Source: Pseudobutyrivibrio xylanivorans DSM 14809 (GTDB taxonomy: Bacteria; Bacillota; Clostridia; Lachnospirales; Lachnospiraceae). From it: a stretch of DNA of 32,726 nucleotides. The stretch covers positions 1 through 32,726 of the forward strand of contig NZ_FQYQ01000028.1 in the NCBI RefSeq assembly GCF_900141825.1, in the 5' to 3' direction. The stretch's first letter is position 1. Every line of letters begins with the position of its first letter. The notes below the pieces were generated by a model. The model was not told where the DNA came from, made no database searches, and saw only the letters and a program-made list of their open reading frames with translations. This document shows positions 31,333 through 32,726 of this stretch, one piece after another. A program made the translations under genes and the position numbers.

Positions 31333-32325
31333 TTAATTGAATGTAAATATCTCATCAAGGGTTCTAAGGGTTCTAAAATTACCCTTAGCCGTCATATCTC
31401 CAACTGAGAAAGCTCTTTGGAAGGTCTCTCTTCCGGCCACTATGTTATCCATAATATTGCCATTGAGCTTCATATATACATCAATGTTTTCCTCTTTGCC
31501 GTAGTGGCAATCTATCTGCTCTCCTGAAATGCCAAGGAAAAGCGGTTTTTCTTTACCATCAATCATAAAGAGGTATTTAGCTGCAAATTCCGGATTCCCT
31601 TTAAAGTGAATCTCGAAATCGTTTATATATTCGTTTGTGCCATCTTCCTGCTTTTTGCCCATCATATCCCTGAACATGCTAGTAAGATCTGCAATATCTG
31701 CCTTCTGAGTCTGAACATATTCATCATCAGAAACAAATTTTGAAAGCTGCTCCGTCTCCTGTGGAGAAAGTTCTAGCTGCTGCGTGCGTAATATACTTCT
31801 GGTAACAGCCTGATTACTTGTAGGAAGCCCCTTTGTATGCTGGGAAATAGTCCTGTAAAGGGTCTCCACTTTCTTTTCGATGATGTGGGCGTACTCAGTA
31901 TTCTCTCTGAATTCCTTTACATCCTCCACATATCCGCAGAAGCCTGAGCATGGCAGTCCTCCAAGAATTTCCCATGCATTCTCAAGTGTAACCATGGCTT
32001 CACGTTCACCATATGTGGTGGACATAACCACTGGCTGCATGTATGTGGTGGCAAGAGCGGTTTTATCAGCATAGAGCCAGCACGCATCCAAAAACTGATT
32101 CATGTATCCGCCGATTCCCAACCATTCTACTGTGGTGGCAAGAATAATTCCATCTGCATCCTTCATAGTCTGTGGAAGCATGGAGATTGTATTTTTCTGC
32201 TCGTAGATTTTGTAAAGATGAACCTCTACCTGGAGCTCGGTAAGCACCTGCTCCATCTTGTTGATTACATAAAGTGTAGGGTCCTCAAGTAGACCTCTAC
32301 CGCCATAGTAAATGTTTACCTTCAT
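31333..32325 (-). CDS. Flavodoxin-like oxidoreductase fused to an SCP2-type domain
   Basis: 330 aa. Residues about 1-165 form a flavodoxin-like NAD(P)H-dependent FMN reductase fold (KVNIYYGGRG, then DADGIILATTVEWLGIGGYMNQFLDACW and MSTTYGEREAMVTLENAWEILGG). The last ~110 residues (NDFEIHFKGNPEFAAKYLFMIDGKEKPLFL, then GRETFQRAFSVGDMTAKGNFRTL) have the pattern of SCP2 sterol-carrier domains, which in bacteria bind lipid-like ligands. Reduction of a hydrophobic substrate held by the SCP2 domain is a guess. A promoter lies at 32362-32390. Confidence 0.75.
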   Translation of the reverse strand: MKVNIYYGGRGLLEDPTLYVINKMEQVLTELQVEVHLYKIYEQKNTISMLPQTMKDADGIILATTVEWLGIGGYMNQFLDACWLYADKTALATTYMQPVVMSTTYGEREAMVTLENAWEILGGLPCSGFCGYVEDVKEFRENTEYAHIIEKKVETLYRTISQHTKGLPTSNQAVTRSILRTQQLELSPQETEQLSKFVSDDEYVQTQKADIADLTSMFRDMMGKKQEDGTNEYINDFEIHFKGNPEFAAKYLFMIDGKEKPLFLGISGEQIDCHYGKEENIDVYMKLNGNIMDNIVAGRETFQRAFSVGDMTAKGNFRTLRTLDEIFTFN

Positions 32326-32361
32326 AATCGCCCCCCGCGAACCTTCTCTCCCCTAATTTTT

Positions 32362-32390
32362 AGTATAGGGATTTTTCTCCTCAAAATCAA
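32362..32390 (-). promoter_or_regulatory. Promoter of the flavodoxin-SCP2/HIT operon
   Basis: Minus strand: TTGATT (32385-32390), 17-bp spacer, TATACT (32362-32367), about 37 bases before the ATG at 32325. The stretch 32326-32592 holds no other gene I can support. Confidence 0.6.
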
Positions 32391-32592
32391 CGGAACCCTT
32401 ATGGCAGCGTAAATTTGTTCTCGGAAATCACAGAAAAGACAATCCCTGTGTGTTTGTGATAAGAATTAGATTTGTGACTATCTTACTCTTTTTATCTTTT
32501 AAAAGGAAGCCCTGCTCCGCAGTCCTTTGATTAATGTTTAATGCCGTACTTTTTTGTACGACAAATAATCCTTCTTTTGCTTGTTGATATTT

Positions 32593-32667
32593 TATCTGCC
32601 TTGAAATGGGTGTCAAGGACAACTCCTTCGGTGCAAAGCATCCTTGACTCCCATTTCTGGGCAGATA
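32593..32667. repeat. Large imperfect palindrome near window end
   Basis: A 27-base arm at 32593-32619 (starting TATCTGCC, ending GTCAAGGA) pairs with 32641-32667 at 24 of 27 positions; the loop of 21 bases contains CTCCTTCGGTGCAAAG. No terminator T run follows. It looks like a REP/MITE-type mobile palindrome or a structured RNA. An 83-codon frame across it (32428-32679, minus) is probably not a gene. Confidence 0.6.
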
Positions 32668-32726
32668 CACTGTAATCAAGCAAATGAAAGATTAGGTCTG
32701 TGCATAGCACTTTTAATCAAGTCAAC

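Noticed and set aside
32428-32679. 83-codon ORF on the minus strand
   Set aside because: It is mostly a translation of the large palindrome, has no ribosome site of note and no coherent fold pattern.

Overview
The window reads as chromosomal DNA of a low-GC Firmicute, most likely a Lachnospiraceae of the Butyrivibrio/Pseudobutyrivibrio kind. Reasons: AT-rich sequence with strong AGGAGG ribosome sites, a lysyl-tRNA synthetase carrying an extra C-terminal tRNA-binding domain, and a compact run argF-birA-DUF6145-coaX-dus-greA beside lysS. The genus is inferred from gene content only.

Layout. 1-1650: an IS4-type insertion sequence with 17-bp terminal inverted repeats and hairpins that look like transcription insulators. 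1679-7595: accessory genes, nearly all on the minus strand: a tiny membrane protein, a DUF1848 protein, a Fic protein behind a four-copy operator array, then hipB-hipA followed by a membrane protein and three small modifying enzymes (GNAT, methyltransferase, GNAT). 7609-11706: a TetR-controlled ABC exporter (regulator, ATPase, large FtsX-type permease). 11739-22416: lysS and an ~8.5-kb integrative element inserted into it. 22435-29664: MATE exporter, greA, dus, coaX, DUF6145, birA, argF and a SleB-like wall hydrolase. 29858-32726: murG on the plus strand, then a HIT protein, a flavodoxin-SCP2 fusion and a large imperfect palindrome.

The most interesting part is the element at about 12214-20742. 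It has a Tn916-type tyrosine integrase, an excisionase-like gene, and a Rep protein with the full motif set of eukaryotic CRESS-DNA virus Reps (HUH endonuclease plus superfamily 3 helicase). Directly upstream of rep is a stem-loop whose 11-nt loop contains TAGTATTAC, the nonanucleotide origin of circoviruses, flanked by direct repeats that look like Rep-binding iterons. It also carries an FtsK/TcpA-like ATPase split from its membrane part, a small possible ssDNA-binding protein, an XRE repressor and a complete C-M-R type II restriction-modification cassette (Bpu10I-like nuclease). There is no visible type IV secretion system, so I read it as an integrative and mobilizable element (or integrated CRESS plasmid) that needs outside help to transfer.

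The element entered lysS inside the codons for FPTMKSLDAPKK, at the end of the catalytic core. It brought a replacement for the whole C-terminal tRNA-binding domain; the original 3' end now lies on the other side of the element (11782-12276), behind a promoter at the element end. Integrase arm-type repeats (11-bp period, GTCGCA) sit next to int and again inside the linker codons of the replacement lysS tail, so the recombination signal is written into coding sequence.
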